A stretch of DNA of 64,000 nt from Thaumarchaeota archaeon CSP1-1 (GTDB lineage Archaea; Thermoproteota; Nitrososphaeria; Nitrososphaerales; Nitrosopumilaceae): the NCBI GenBank assembly GCA_001443365.1, contig LDXL01000003.1, positions 1 through 64,000 on the forward strand. The letters run 5' to 3'. Shown here one piece after another: positions 1 to 8,743 of this stretch (within the stretch, counting starts at the first letter, position 1; every line of letters begins with the position of its first letter). The position numbers and the translations under genes were made by a program. The notes beneath the pieces are model-generated. The model had not been told where the DNA came from and ran no database searches. It saw only the letters and a list, made by a program, of their open reading frames with translations.

Positions 1-72
1 CCCCCATTAGTATTTGAAATAATTAATGAACATCTTAGTGGTCCTGATGTTCGTCTTGCAAAGTCATGTTAG
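1..72 (+). CDS. C-terminal end of an unidentified protein (partial)
   Basis: An open frame runs from the window edge to a TAG at 70-72 and encodes 23 residues ending in DVRLAKSC. It converges on hisI with a 5-nt gap, so the histidine operon ends here. The fragment is too short to recognise a family. It could be a chance open frame, but the tight convergent packing is typical of this genome. Confidence 0.4.
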   Translation, partial: PPLVFEIINEHLSGPDVRLAKSC

Positions 73-77
73 AACAA

Positions 78-407
78 TTATTTTTTCAAAGAATTGTGAA
101 AACAAACTTTTTCGCCAGTATGACATGCAGGGCCAGATGGCTCTACCATGTAAATAATTGCGTCTGAATCGCAGTCAACTAAAATTTTTTTTACTTTTTG
201 TATATTGCCTGATTCTTCTCCCTTCATCCAGAGTTTATTTCTTGATCTACTCCAGAACCAAGAGTTTCCTGTTTTTTTTGTAAGTTCAAGTGACTCTTTA
301 TTTGTATAAGCAAGTGTTAGGACATCTTTAGTGTTAATATCTTGTACAATTACTGGAACTAGTCCATCGCCTTTTTCAAAATCAATGTCATCAGTTGTTT
401 TTTCCAT
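78..407 (-). CDS. hisI: Phosphoribosyl-AMP cyclohydrolase
   Basis: Opens the adenine ring of phosphoribosyl-AMP to give ProFAR, the third step of histidine synthesis. The 109-residue protein has the family signature: WSRSRNKLWMKGE near residue 52, the metal-binding DCDSDA near residue 79, and CHTGEKVCF near residue 96, supplying the Zn and Mg ligands. The length fits a stand-alone HisI; no HisE domain is fused to it. It is the last gene of the minus-strand his operon, 24 nt after hisF, and starts with ATG. Identification is secure. Confidence 0.95.
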   Translation of the reverse strand: MEKTTDDIDFEKGDGLVPVIVQDINTKDVLTLAYTNKESLELTKKTGNSWFWSRSRNKLWMKGEESGNIQKVKKILVDCDSDAIIYMVEPSGPACHTGEKVCFHNSLKK

Positions 408-431
408 GTTATTATATCTCCATTTGTTTGT

Positions 432-1235
432 TTATAATCTTACGGGAATACCTCTTTCTTTTAGAAATTCTTTTACTCTGTCTACTGAATGAGTTTCATA
501 ATGAAATATTGATGCTGCAAGGGCTGCATCAACATTAGAGTTTTTGAAAATTTCTAGCATATGTTCAGGCTTGCCACATCCACCTGAGGCAATTACAGGT
601 ATATGGACAGAATTTACAATCTCTCTAGTGAGGAGTACATCGTAGCCATTTTTAGTTCCATCCATATCTATACTAGTAAGTAAAATTTCTCCTGCTCCAA
701 GTTTTTCAACTTTTTTTGCCCAGTCTATTGCATCCAATCCAGTTCCTTTTTTCCCACCATAGATAAAAACTTCAAACCAAAATTTTTGATTATCCTCAGA
801 GAAAATGTTTTTGCCATCTTCAACATTGTAATTTCTTTTGGCATCAATAGCAATAACTATACATTGTTTACCAAATAGTTCCATTAATTCTGTAATTATT
901 TCAGGATTTTTTACTGCACCAGTATTGATAGCAACCTTGTCAGCACCATTAAGTAAAATATCCCTTGCATGCTGAAGTGTTTTGATTCCTCCACCTACTG
1001 TAAAGGGAATGTTAATCACCTGTGCAACTTTGGATACTAGAGATTTGATGGTTTCACGTTGTTCTTGTGATGCAGTAATGTCAAGAAAGATTAGCTCGTC
1101 AGCTCCTTCTTTGCTATATTTTTCTGCTAATTGTACAGGATCACCTGCATCTTTTATTGAGGAAAAATGTAATCCCTTTACCACTCTTCCATCTGCAACA
1201 TCAAGACAGGGAATTACTCTTTTAGTTAGTGTCAA
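432..1235 (-). CDS. hisF: Imidazole glycerol phosphate synthase, cyclase subunit
   Basis: Condenses PRFAR with ammonia delivered by HisH to give imidazole glycerol phosphate and AICAR. The 267-residue TIM barrel carries the two catalytic aspartates, D12 (PCLD) and D131 (AIDAKRN), the phosphate-binding FTVGGGIKT near 79 and the C-terminal [11 protein letters not shown] loop. The start is a TTG whose last bases overlap the hisA stop (TTGA), a translational coupling signal. Length and motifs are normal. Confidence 0.96.
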   Translation of the reverse strand: MTLTKRVIPCLDVADGRVVKGLHFSSIKDAGDPVQLAEKYSKEGADELIFLDITASQEQRETIKSLVSKVAQVINIPFTVGGGIKTLQHARDILLNGADKVAINTGAVKNPEIITELMELFGKQCIVIAIDAKRNYNVEDGKNIFSEDNQKFWFEVFIYGGKKGTGLDAIDWAKKVEKLGAGEILLTSIDMDGTKNGYDVLLTREIVNSVHIPVIASGGCGKPEHMLEIFKNSNVDAALAASIFHYETHSVDRVKEFLKERGIPVRL

Positions 1236-1939
1236 GATATTTTTTTTGCCTCCTCTATAGAAACCAAATTTTCATAAAGTGCTTTTCCTAGTATTACACC
1301 ATATGCATTGTTTTGTTTTACTTTAATGACGTCATCAATATTTGAAATCCCTCCACTGGAAATTACATTTATGTTATTAATTTTACATGCTTTATGTAAG
1401 AATTCCAAGTCTGGCCCTTCTAGTGTTCCATCTTTATTTACATTAGTTAGGAGGAATTCTGAAAATCCCATTTCGATAAAATCCTTTATTCCTTCAATCA
1501 AATTTTTCCCAGTAGATTTTTGCCAGCCTTCTATCATAATATTGCCATCAATGTGATCAACAGAAATTACGATTCTTTTTTTTCCATAATTGCCAAGTAT
1601 ATTTTTTAGAATTTCTCTTTCTTTGAATGCTATTGTGCCTAAAACAATTCTTGATGCAAAGGAAAGCACTTTAGAGATAGTTGATTCATCGCGTAATCCT
1701 CCAGCAACTTGAACTGGAACAGATACTTGATTTACTAAATTTTTTATAATGTCCATATTTGACCCTCTTCCTAGTGCAGCATCAAGATCTACCAAGTGAA
1801 TCATATCTGCGCCTGCTTTTTCCCATTTTTTTGCAATATCAATGGGGTTTTCGCTATAGATTGTTTTTTTTTCAGGATCTCCTTTGTAAAGTCTCACTAC
1901 CTTTCCTTCCATTAGGTCTATTGCAGGAATGATTTTCAT
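1232..1939 (-). CDS. hisA: ProFAR isomerase
   Basis: Catalyses the Amadori rearrangement of ProFAR to PRFAR. This 235-residue half-barrel-duplicated TIM barrel is a paralogue of HisF. The catalytic aspartates D8 (PAIDLMEG) and D128 (ISVDHIDG) and the phosphate-binding VAGGLRDE and ISSGGISN loops are visible. It overlaps both neighbours by 4 nt. The tryptophan enzyme TrpF is not seen in the window, so a dual HisA/TrpF role cannot be judged from here. Confidence 0.95.
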   Translation of the reverse strand: MKIIPAIDLMEGKVVRLYKGDPEKKTIYSENPIDIAKKWEKAGADMIHLVDLDAALGRGSNMDIIKNLVNQVSVPVQVAGGLRDESTISKVLSFASRIVLGTIAFKEREILKNILGNYGKKRIVISVDHIDGNIMIEGWQKSTGKNLIEGIKDFIEMGFSEFLLTNVNKDGTLEGPDLEFLHKACKINNINVISSGGISNIDDVIKVKQNNAYGVILGKALYENLVSIEEAKKIS

Positions 1940-2544
1940 TTTTTACACTCTCTTAGAAAGTTTCCAATCATTACCGAACCAATATTGCCAGATTTTTCAG
2001 GATGAAACTGAGTACCAAAAAAATTCTTGTATTCTACAACCGCAGGTACTTTCACTCCATAATCAGAATCTGCAACTATTACATCATCATTTTTTGGTTT
2101 GACACGATATGAATGGACAAAATAAACCCATGAGCCATTTGGAATTCCTTCAAGGATTTTGCTGGACCTTTCTATCTGAATATCATTCCATCCCATGTGG
2201 GGGATTTTCATTTCAGTTGGAAGTAAAATCACTTCACCATCAATTACTCCTAAACCTTTTTCCTTACCTTCCTCACTTTTTTCAAAAAACATTTCCATAC
2301 CAAGACATATTCCTAAAACGGGTGTGTCATTTCCTACGAAATCAACAAAGTCTGTTTTAGAATAATCTCGAATGCTTTTGATAGCTGGATCAAAGTTTCC
2401 AACACCTGGAAGAAGCAAACCAGAATAAGAGTTGACATTATCAAAGCTAGTAATTATTTCTACTTGAGCATCATTTTTTTCAAGAGAGTTTTTTAGACTG
2501 AATATATTACCTGCGCCATAATCAAAGATTGCTACCTTTACCAT
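1936..2544 (-). CDS. hisH: Imidazole glycerol phosphate synthase, glutamine amidotransferase subunit
   Basis: Supplies ammonia from glutamine to HisF. The 202-residue class I amidotransferase shows the full triad: nucleophile C80 in LGICLGME, and H181 and E183 in TQFHPEKS. The oxyanion-strand sequence LLLPGVGNFDP near 43 is also present. Its stop overlaps hisA and its start abuts the hisB stop, so HisH and HisF are separated only by hisA in the message. Confidence 0.95.
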   Translation of the reverse strand: MVKVAIFDYGAGNIFSLKNSLEKNDAQVEIITSFDNVNSYSGLLLPGVGNFDPAIKSIRDYSKTDFVDFVGNDTPVLGICLGMEMFFEKSEEGKEKGLGVIDGEVILLPTEMKIPHMGWNDIQIERSSKILEGIPNGSWVYFVHSYRVKPKNDDVIVADSDYGVKVPAVVEYKNFFGTQFHPEKSGNIGSVMIGNFLRECKK

Positions 2545-3131
2545 TACATTGCGCCTTTTGTACTTGGAATTCCCTTCTGCCTTGTGTCCTTTGAAGATGC
2601 AATTCGAAGTGCTACAGCTAGTGATTTTATGGCAGCCTCAATTTTGTGGTGATCATTTTCACCATACTTTACAGTAAGGTGAATACAGCTATTAAGATTC
2701 TGCAAGAGCGATTGTACAAAGTGCTCAATGTCCTCTTTTGACATTCCTTCTATTTTGGTTCGTGTAAAAGAGAGTGATATCTTAGAGTAAGGACGTTTTA
2801 CCAAGTCGATTGAAGCCTCTGCTAGTGATTCATCCATAGGAACTGAAGCATAACTAAATCGAATAATTCCAGAACGGTTTCCTAGAGCCTTATCTATTGC
2901 AGAACCAATTGTTATTGCAGTATCTTCAATAAGGTGGTGCTCTATGTTGTCTTTTGATTTTGATTTTACCTGTAAATCCATCATTGCATGTTTACCAAAG
3001 GCAGTAATCAAGTGATCAAGAAAGCTTATCCCAGTATTTACTGAGGTTTTACCATGTCCATCAAGGTTAACGCTAACTATAACCTCAGTTTCCTTCGTTG
3101 TACGATTAATTTTGCTGGTTCTTGGTTTCAT
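2544..3131 (-). CDS. hisB: Imidazoleglycerol-phosphate dehydratase
   Basis: Dehydrates imidazole glycerol phosphate to imidazole acetol phosphate. The 195-residue protein has the manganese-binding histidine motifs of the family, for example HHLIEDTAI near residue 66 and [10 protein letters not shown] near 160. It is monofunctional: no phosphatase domain is fused, unlike the enterobacterial HisB. The separate HAD gene 26 nt upstream may supply that activity. Start is ATG. Confidence 0.95.
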   Translation of the reverse strand: MKPRTSKINRTTKETEVIVSVNLDGHGKTSVNTGISFLDHLITAFGKHAMMDLQVKSKSKDNIEHHLIEDTAITIGSAIDKALGNRSGIIRFSYASVPMDESLAEASIDLVKRPYSKISLSFTRTKIEGMSKEDIEHFVQSLLQNLNSCIHLTVKYGENDHHKIEAAIKSLAVALRIASSKDTRQKGIPSTKGAM

Positions 3132-3157
3132 CGAAATCCCTAGCTTCTCAAATACCT

Positions 3158-4135
3158 CTAAACCAGATTTAATGCCTTCGGAAGTAGATCAATGGAATTT
3201 AGAATCAGTGTTACATTTTTTTCTTCAAATAATTTCTTTTTTTCTTCAGGATATTTGCTTGTTCCAATTATACCACAAAAAGTTATTTTGTTTCCCATCT
3301 CAGTTGCCTTTTGTGCCATGATAAAATCTTCCATTGAATCACCAACATATAGACAGTGTGAAGATCCAATGCCCTTGAAAGTTCTTATCAAAGAATTAGG
3401 ATTTGGTTTTGCAAGTTCTCGAGATTCGTCTTCTAAGAAGAGAGAGTTTCCGATATCAAACTCGTCTAATAGTTCTTCAAGTGAATAGCGGATTGATTCA
3501 ATACCTCTACCAGATACAATAGCAATTTTTTTACCAAGTTTCTTTTTTAAGATTTCAAGTAATTCCTTTTTTAAGAGTACAATATCGTTTTCAATTAATC
3601 CTTGTTCTGTAAAGTTAGAGTTTTTCTTAAATAATTTGAAATACAGTTTAGGTCCATAAAATATTTGATCAAATATAGAATAAAGAAGGTTGTCAAGATG
3701 ACGACCTGGATAATTTAATTTTTTTTTAAGTACGGTAATATTGGCATTAGAATTATCTAGAAATTTTTCTACGGATTTTATCCCTGTCTGATCTGCATTT
3801 TTTATTACTTCAAACACAAACTGGTTACCAGGTTTTTTAAGATTATTTGCAGCAGCTAATGAGAGTATTGCAGCATAAGTAAGATCAACTTCATCATTAA
3901 AACCTCCAGTTGCTTTAAACCCATCAATAATTTTAGAAGTAACAGGATCAAATTTTGGAATGTTAGCTATCTCCTTAAGGATATAGGCAGTAGTTCTTTG
4001 AATAGCAAGATCATAAGAATTTGAAACATCAACTAAGACTCCATCGCAATCAAAGATTATTCCATCAATATCTCGAATTTCATTAGCAGTGGATTCTTGA
4101 GCATAGATACCCTCTTCCAATTTTTTTAGTGTCAT
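3158..4135 (-). CDS. HAD-family hydrolase, candidate histidinol-phosphate phosphatase
   Basis: A 325-residue haloacid dehalogenase-type protein. Motif I is [11 protein letters not shown] (nucleophile D29, acid D31), motif II is IVSGRG, motif III includes the lysine of AKPNPNSL, and motif IV is VGDSMEDF. An unusually long helical cap of about 150 residues lies between motifs I and II. It overlaps hisC by 4 nt and is followed by hisB, so it is translated with histidine enzymes. No PHP-type HisK, DDDD-type HisB-N or inositol-phosphatase-type HisN is in the operon, so histidinol-phosphate dephosphorylation is the best inferred role. Fold and catalytic residues are certain; the substrate is inference. 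Confidence 0.75.
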   Translation of the reverse strand: MTLKKLEEGIYAQESTANEIRDIDGIIFDCDGVLVDVSNSYDLAIQRTTAYILKEIANIPKFDPVTSKIIDGFKATGGFNDEVDLTYAAILSLAAANNLKKPGNQFVFEVIKNADQTGIKSVEKFLDNSNANITVLKKKLNYPGRHLDNLLYSIFDQIFYGPKLYFKLFKKNSNFTEQGLIENDIVLLKKELLEILKKKLGKKIAIVSGRGIESIRYSLEELLDEFDIGNSLFLEDESRELAKPNPNSLIRTFKGIGSSHCLYVGDSMEDFIMAQKATEMGNKITFCGIIGTSKYPEEKKKLFEEKNVTLILNSIDLLPKALNLV

Positions 4136-5202
4136 TGTAAAAGATCACGTATAGCAAGCAAGAATTTTGAGTTCATTTCTTTAGTTCCTACAGTAACTCT
4201 TAAGCAACCTTGGTGTTTTCCAATCTTCCCAAGTTTTCTAATTGATATACCTTGTTCAACTAATGCAGTATAGATTCTTCGCTCAGCACCTTTGGCGTCA
4301 AACAATACAAAATTTGCTTTTGAATCAAAGACTTCAAAGGCGTTTGTTTTTCGTAGGTTTTCAATAATTCTTTTTCTTTCCTTTTTGATTAGAGTAGCAG
4401 CGTCTGACATAATTTTTGATTTTTGTAGTGCCAAAATCCCTGCTTCAATAGCAATAGTGTTTAATGGATAAGGATACTGAATTATGCGTGTAAAAACATC
4501 AGCTATTGCTTTGTTTGCAACAAAATAACCAAGACGTAATCCTGCTAGACCAAATTCTTTTGAAAATGTCCTAACAACGATTAGATTACTTTGAGATTTC
4601 ACCATATTTAGAACAGAATAATCTCCAAATTCTACATATGCCTCATCTATGATCACAGGTCCATCAAAATTTTTGATTAATTTTTCCAAGTCTTTTTTAG
4701 GAAACTGAAAACCTGTAGGATTATTTGGTGAATCCAAATATAATAAATCGGCATTTTTTGATTTTGACAGAAAGTTTTCTAAATCAAGCGTCATGTCCTT
4801 TGAAAAAGGGATTTTTATTGTTGGAATAGAGTATAACTTACAACGTTCTTCAAAAAATCCAAAAGTTGGATCCGATGTAAGTATACGAGTTTTCTTACTG
4901 CAAAAGTTTACTAATAATAAATCAAGAATTTGGTCTGAACCATTACCTACTCCAATCATAGAAGGAGAAACTTTAAGATTTTTTGATAACGCCTCAATTA
5001 GTTTTTCTATTCTTCCTAGTGGATATTCTCTAACATCTGAAATTTTTTTTGCACCATCAATGAGGTCTCTTTGAAATTGTTTGTTAATCACAAAATTCTC
5101 ATTTGAATCAAGTTTTAGTGCTTCTGATTGCTTTTCTGGTTTCTGATATCCCTGCAGACTAGATAGTTCTTTTATCTTTTTTTGAAACCATTCATTCTTC
5201 AT
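4132..5202 (-). CDS. hisC: Histidinol-phosphate aminotransferase
   Basis: PLP-dependent fold type I aminotransferase converting imidazole acetol phosphate to histidinol phosphate with glutamate. The 356-residue protein has the PLP lysine K215 in RTFSKEFGLAG, the LDSPNNPTG motif near 156, the aspartate of IIDEAYVEF near 186, and the N-terminal LDSNEN motif. It overlaps the HAD gene and hisD by 4 nt each. A paralogous aminotransferase at 28.4 kb belongs to cobalamin synthesis and differs at the N terminus. Confidence 0.93.
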   Translation of the reverse strand: MKNEWFQKKIKELSSLQGYQKPEKQSEALKLDSNENFVINKQFQRDLIDGAKKISDVREYPLGRIEKLIEALSKNLKVSPSMIGVGNGSDQILDLLLVNFCSKKTRILTSDPTFGFFEERCKLYSIPTIKIPFSKDMTLDLENFLSKSKNADLLYLDSPNNPTGFQFPKKDLEKLIKNFDGPVIIDEAYVEFGDYSVLNMVKSQSNLIVVRTFSKEFGLAGLRLGYFVANKAIADVFTRIIQYPYPLNTIAIEAGILALQKSKIMSDAATLIKKERKRIIENLRKTNAFEVFDSKANFVLFDAKGAERRIYTALVEQGISIRKLGKIGKHQGCLRVTVGTKEMNSKFLLAIRDLLQ

Positions 5203-6473
5203 TTCAAACGACTCCTCACTGCCTCATAGTGATTTGGGAGGCCTTCTGAACTACATAGAGCATTCATGTATTTTGAGATTTTACGTAGAGCAAGTTTAGA
5301 GGATTCAACTTCCGTTCCCAATTTCATAAAATCTAATACTGAAAGCGAACCTCTTACTTTTCCAAATCCATTTGTAGGAAGTATATGATTAGAGCCTAAC
5401 AAATAGTCACTGGCAGCTGATGGAGTGTTTTCTCCAAGTAGAACTAGTCCTGCAGTTCTAATTTTTGATGCAAATGATTTTGGTTTTTTAGTAATTATTT
5501 CAAGGTGTTCTGGTGCCAGTTTATTTGCTAATTGAATTATTTCATTTTCAGATTTACATACAGCTACAAAACCATTTTTTTCCAAACTTTTTTGAACTAT
5601 TTCCTTTCTTTTTATATTTCTAATTTTTTGTTTTAGAGATTTTATAATATTTTTTGCAACCTTTTCTGAAGTTGTCAATACAAAACAAAAAGTATCTACA
5701 CTGTGTTCAGCTTGAGAGATTAGATCAGATGATATCAATTCAGGATTTGCAGTTGAATCTGCAATAATACCAAGCTCAGTTGGTCCTGCAATCATATCTA
5801 TTGATACATCCTCACTTACCAATGATTTTGCAGTACTTACAAAAACATTACCTGGTCCTACGATTTTATCAACTAGCATGATAGAATTTGTACCATATGA
5901 AAGTGCAGCAATGGCTTGTGCACCTCCTATTTTGTAAATTTCATCTACTCCACAAATATCTGCCGTAACAAGAGTAAGAGGATCAATTGTTCCTTGTTTG
6001 TTTGGAGGAGAAACAACAACAATTCTTTTTACTCCTGCAATTTTTGCAGGAACAACTGACATTACTAATGAACTTGGGTATCTAGCAGAACCACCTGGTA
6101 CATAACAACCAACACTAGAAAGTGGAAAGAAAAGTTTCTTTATTATTACTCCATCTGTTTTAATTACAAAATCTTTCAGTTTATTTTTAACGGCTAATTC
6201 AGTTTTTGTTAATCGTTTTTTAGCAATTTTAATTGCATTTATCTGCTCTTTGGTTACTTTGGAATAGGAATCCTTTATTTCTCGTTTTGATACTTTTAGG
6301 GAGCCCTTAATAACTCCGCCAAACTTTTTTTCGTATTTTATTACTGCAGAATCGCCATTTTTTTTCACGTCTGCGATTATGGATTCGATGATTTTCTTGT
6401 TTTTTTTGGAGGGTTTAGGTGGGATTAATTCTGTGAATTTATCTATATCCCCAACAGTTATGATTTTCATCAA
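5199..6473 (-). CDS. hisD: Histidinol dehydrogenase
   Basis: NAD-dependent four-electron oxidation of histidinol to histidine, the last step. The 424-residue protein has the hallmark CYVPGGSARYPS near 123-134, the VGPGN nucleotide motif near 206, and the zinc ligands Q254 and H257 in SQAEHSVDTF. A further zinc histidine is expected in the C-terminal NHILPTNG segment. Length is standard. It overlaps hisG and hisC by 4 nt. Confidence 0.96.
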   Translation of the reverse strand: MMKIITVGDIDKFTELIPPKPSKKNKKIIESIIADVKKNGDSAVIKYEKKFGGVIKGSLKVSKREIKDSYSKVTKEQINAIKIAKKRLTKTELAVKNKLKDFVIKTDGVIIKKLFFPLSSVGCYVPGGSARYPSSLVMSVVPAKIAGVKRIVVVSPPNKQGTIDPLTLVTADICGVDEIYKIGGAQAIAALSYGTNSIMLVDKIVGPGNVFVSTAKSLVSEDVSIDMIAGPTELGIIADSTANPELISSDLISQAEHSVDTFCFVLTTSEKVAKNIIKSLKQKIRNIKRKEIVQKSLEKNGFVAVCKSENEIIQLANKLAPEHLEIITKKPKSFASKIRTAGLVLLGENTPSAASDYLLGSNHILPTNGFGKVRGSLSVLDFMKLGTEVESSKLALRKISKYMNALCSSEGLPNHYEAVRSRLK

Positions 6474-7447
6474 TTTTCCTCATCACGTTTTATCTCCTCT
6501 AGTTCTAATATCTGCCTAGTTTCGTGTACTACCAATCCTTGGGCAATCTTTCTGAGTTTTGGAACAATCTTGTAAAAGTCAGATTTTGGAATTACAGTGT
6601 TCACTCCATACCATCCCTTCTCGCTAAGAGGACTCACGGTTGGTTTTTTGAGGGATGGGACTTGTTGTAACAATTTTTTAAGATTTTTTTCCTCAACGTT
6701 AAGATAAATGTGCAGATATTTCCTTCCAATAACTGCTCCTCTCATCAAAGTTACTATATCAAAAATTTTTCCACGTTTGGATTTATCCCTCAATGAATTT
6801 TTATTTGCAACCAAGAATGCATTTGATTCTAGAACTTTATCTACAATTTTTAATTGGTTTTGTTTTAGAGTGGTTCCTGTTTCCGTAACATCCATTATGG
6901 CATCTACATCATCTGGGGGTTTTGCCTCTGTTGCACCAAATGATAAGTGAATTTGAACATTCTTGTTTGTGCCAAGTCTTACCCAAGGCGTCACAATAAG
7001 AGGATCTTTAGAACCATAAGATTTCTTATAGGATTTTAATTGTTTAATAAATTTAGAAGCGGTTGTAAGATATTCCGAAGATATTCTCAGGATTTTTTTC
7101 TGCTTAGCATATGCAGCTATCATGGCATCAAGATTTTTGTATTTATATTTATCAGGAATTGCAATTACAAGTTTTATTTTTCCATACTCTAAATCCAAAA
7201 TCGGTTCAACATTTGCTTTGGTTTCATCTATCCAGTCTTTTCCCGTAATCCCGACATCATACAACCCTTCTGATACCAAGTTTGGAATCTCTTGTGGTCT
7301 TAACATTTTCACAATTATTTGTGGATCATCTAGAAAAACTCGATAAGTTCTACTTGTACGGTTTACCTTTGTCCATGATTTTTCAAGTATTTTGAAGGTA
7401 GCTTCTTCAAGACTTCCTTTTGGAATAGCAAATTTTACTTTAGACAT
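6470..7447 (-). CDS. hisG: ATP phosphoribosyltransferase, long form
   Basis: Commits ATP and PRPP to histidine synthesis. At 325 residues it is the long HisG type. Two periplasmic-binding-protein-like lobes begin FAIPKGSLEE and include GLYDVGITGKDW. The PRPP-binding segment is DAIMDVTETGTTLKQN. A C-terminal domain of about 80 residues follows (from about YLHIYLNVE), which in the family binds histidine for feedback inhibition and replaces the HisZ requirement. It is first in the operon and has its own TATA element just upstream. Start is ATG. Confidence 0.94.
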   Translation of the reverse strand: MSKVKFAIPKGSLEEATFKILEKSWTKVNRTSRTYRVFLDDPQIIVKMLRPQEIPNLVSEGLYDVGITGKDWIDETKANVEPILDLEYGKIKLVIAIPDKYKYKNLDAMIAAYAKQKKILRISSEYLTTASKFIKQLKSYKKSYGSKDPLIVTPWVRLGTNKNVQIHLSFGATEAKPPDDVDAIMDVTETGTTLKQNQLKIVDKVLESNAFLVANKNSLRDKSKRGKIFDIVTLMRGAVIGRKYLHIYLNVEEKNLKKLLQQVPSLKKPTVSPLSEKGWYGVNTVIPKSDFYKIVPKLRKIAQGLVVHETRQILELEEIKRDEEN

Positions 7448-7469
7448 TTCTAGTCCTGTAGCATTTTAG

Positions 7470-7479
7470 GTATATAATT
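7470..7479 (-). promoter_or_regulatory. TATA box of the his operon
   Basis: On the minus strand the 38-bp gap before hisG contains AATTATATAC, a good archaeal TATA element. It is centred about 27 nt before the hisG ATG, so the transcript would be leaderless or nearly so. This separates the his operon from the HMG-CoA reductase gene upstream although both point the same way. Positioning is by eye. Confidence 0.55.
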
Positions 7480-7485
7480 TGGTGT

Positions 7486-8742
7486 TTAAGTTTGGTCAAG
7501 CAATTCCTTTGCTCTATTAAGTGAGATATTATTTTCCTGAACCATTTTCTGTACTATTTTATCTATCTGTTCAGGCTTGGCACCTGCTGCAGATGCAATA
7601 TTTTTGGCATGAAGCTTCATGTGACCTTTCTGTATTCCTTCTGTGGCTAGGGCCATTATTGCACTAAAGTTTTGAGCTAGTCCAACTGATGCCATAATAC
7701 ATGCAAGCTCTTGAGCTGAAGTAACTCCTAAGATTTTTGTACAAATTTTAGCCATTGGATGAACATTAATTATTCCACCAACAATTCCTACAGATAGAGG
7801 TAACTCAATATTTCCAATTAGATTTCCATTTTTATCTTTTGACCATTTGGTTAAAGAACCATATCGACCACTATGTGCAGCAAAAGCATTTGCTGCAGCT
7901 TCAATTGCTCGACTATCCTGACCTGTTGCATTTGCAACAGCAATGATACCATTCATAGTTCCTTTGTTATGAGTTACAGCACGATATTCGTCATTAACTG
8001 CAAATTGATATGCCAAAATTATATTGTCGATAACTTGTTCTCCACCTACTCCTTGTTTATCAAAGATTGCTGTAGCTCTTACCATTCTTCTTGTAGAGTA
8101 ATTTGATAAAATTCTAAGAACTACTCGTCCTCCAGTTAATTTTTCAATTAATGGCGCGATAGCCTCACACATTGTGTTTGTTACATTTGCACCCATCGCA
8201 TCGCCTACATCAATTAAAAGCTCAACAATTAACATAGGACCAACTTCTGTTTTGATCTCTTTACATGTGATCTCCTTTGCCCCTTTTCCCATCTTTGAAA
8301 GAGTCTGACTCTTAGAATTTGCAATGTCAAGAATTTCTTGCGAAGATTGCATAATTTTTGGTATAGAAGACTTTGTATCTGTATCTACTACTTGAATCTG
8401 ACCAATGCAAAATGATTCATCAGCTTTAGCTGAAAAACCTCCCTGAATTTTTGCAATTTTTGCAGCCTTTGATGCTGCAGCAATTACTGATGATTCTTCA
8501 ATTACCATAGGAACAAGGTAGTCTTTTTGGTTTACTTGGAAATTAGTTGCAATTCCAAGTGGTAATGAAAAAACTCCGATTGCGTTTTCGACCATTGTAT
8601 CTGCTTGTTCAAAGGAAATTCCTCCACCTGAATTTTTGATTATCTCTATTTCTGTTTCAGTTAAGTTAGAAAAATTTTTTACTATCTCAAGTTTCTCTTT
8701 CCTATTTTTTTCAAAAAATTTTGGAATAGAAGAATCGACCAA
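7486..8742 (-). CDS. mvaA: HMG-CoA reductase, class II type
   Basis: Reduces HMG-CoA to mevalonate, the committed step towards archaeal isoprenoid lipids. The 418-residue sequence resembles the class II (Pseudomonas mevalonii type) enzymes rather than the class I archaeal form. It has the ENAIGVFSLPLGIATNF segment near 52, the catalytic glutamate in VPMVIEESS (82-83), the lysine K260 in THNKGTMNGI, D276 in TGQDSRAIEA and H374 in IQKGHMKLHA. There is no membrane anchor. The start is TTG, 1 nt after the stop of the PQQ-type dehydrogenase, with a GAGG ribosome-binding site inside that gene's end, so the two are translationally linked. Confidence 0.92.
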   Translation of the reverse strand: MVDSSIPKFFEKNRKEKLEIVKNFSNLTETEIEIIKNSGGGISFEQADTMVENAIGVFSLPLGIATNFQVNQKDYLVPMVIEESSVIAAASKAAKIAKIQGGFSAKADESFCIGQIQVVDTDTKSSIPKIMQSSQEILDIANSKSQTLSKMGKGAKEITCKEIKTEVGPMLIVELLIDVGDAMGANVTNTMCEAIAPLIEKLTGGRVVLRILSNYSTRRMVRATAIFDKQGVGGEQVIDNIILAYQFAVNDEYRAVTHNKGTMNGIIAVANATGQDSRAIEAAANAFAAHSGRYGSLTKWSKDKNGNLIGNIELPLSVGIVGGIINVHPMAKICTKILGVTSAQELACIMASVGLAQNFSAIMALATEGIQKGHMKLHAKNIASAAGAKPEQIDKIVQKMVQENNISLNRAKELLDQT

Positions 8743-8743
8743 T

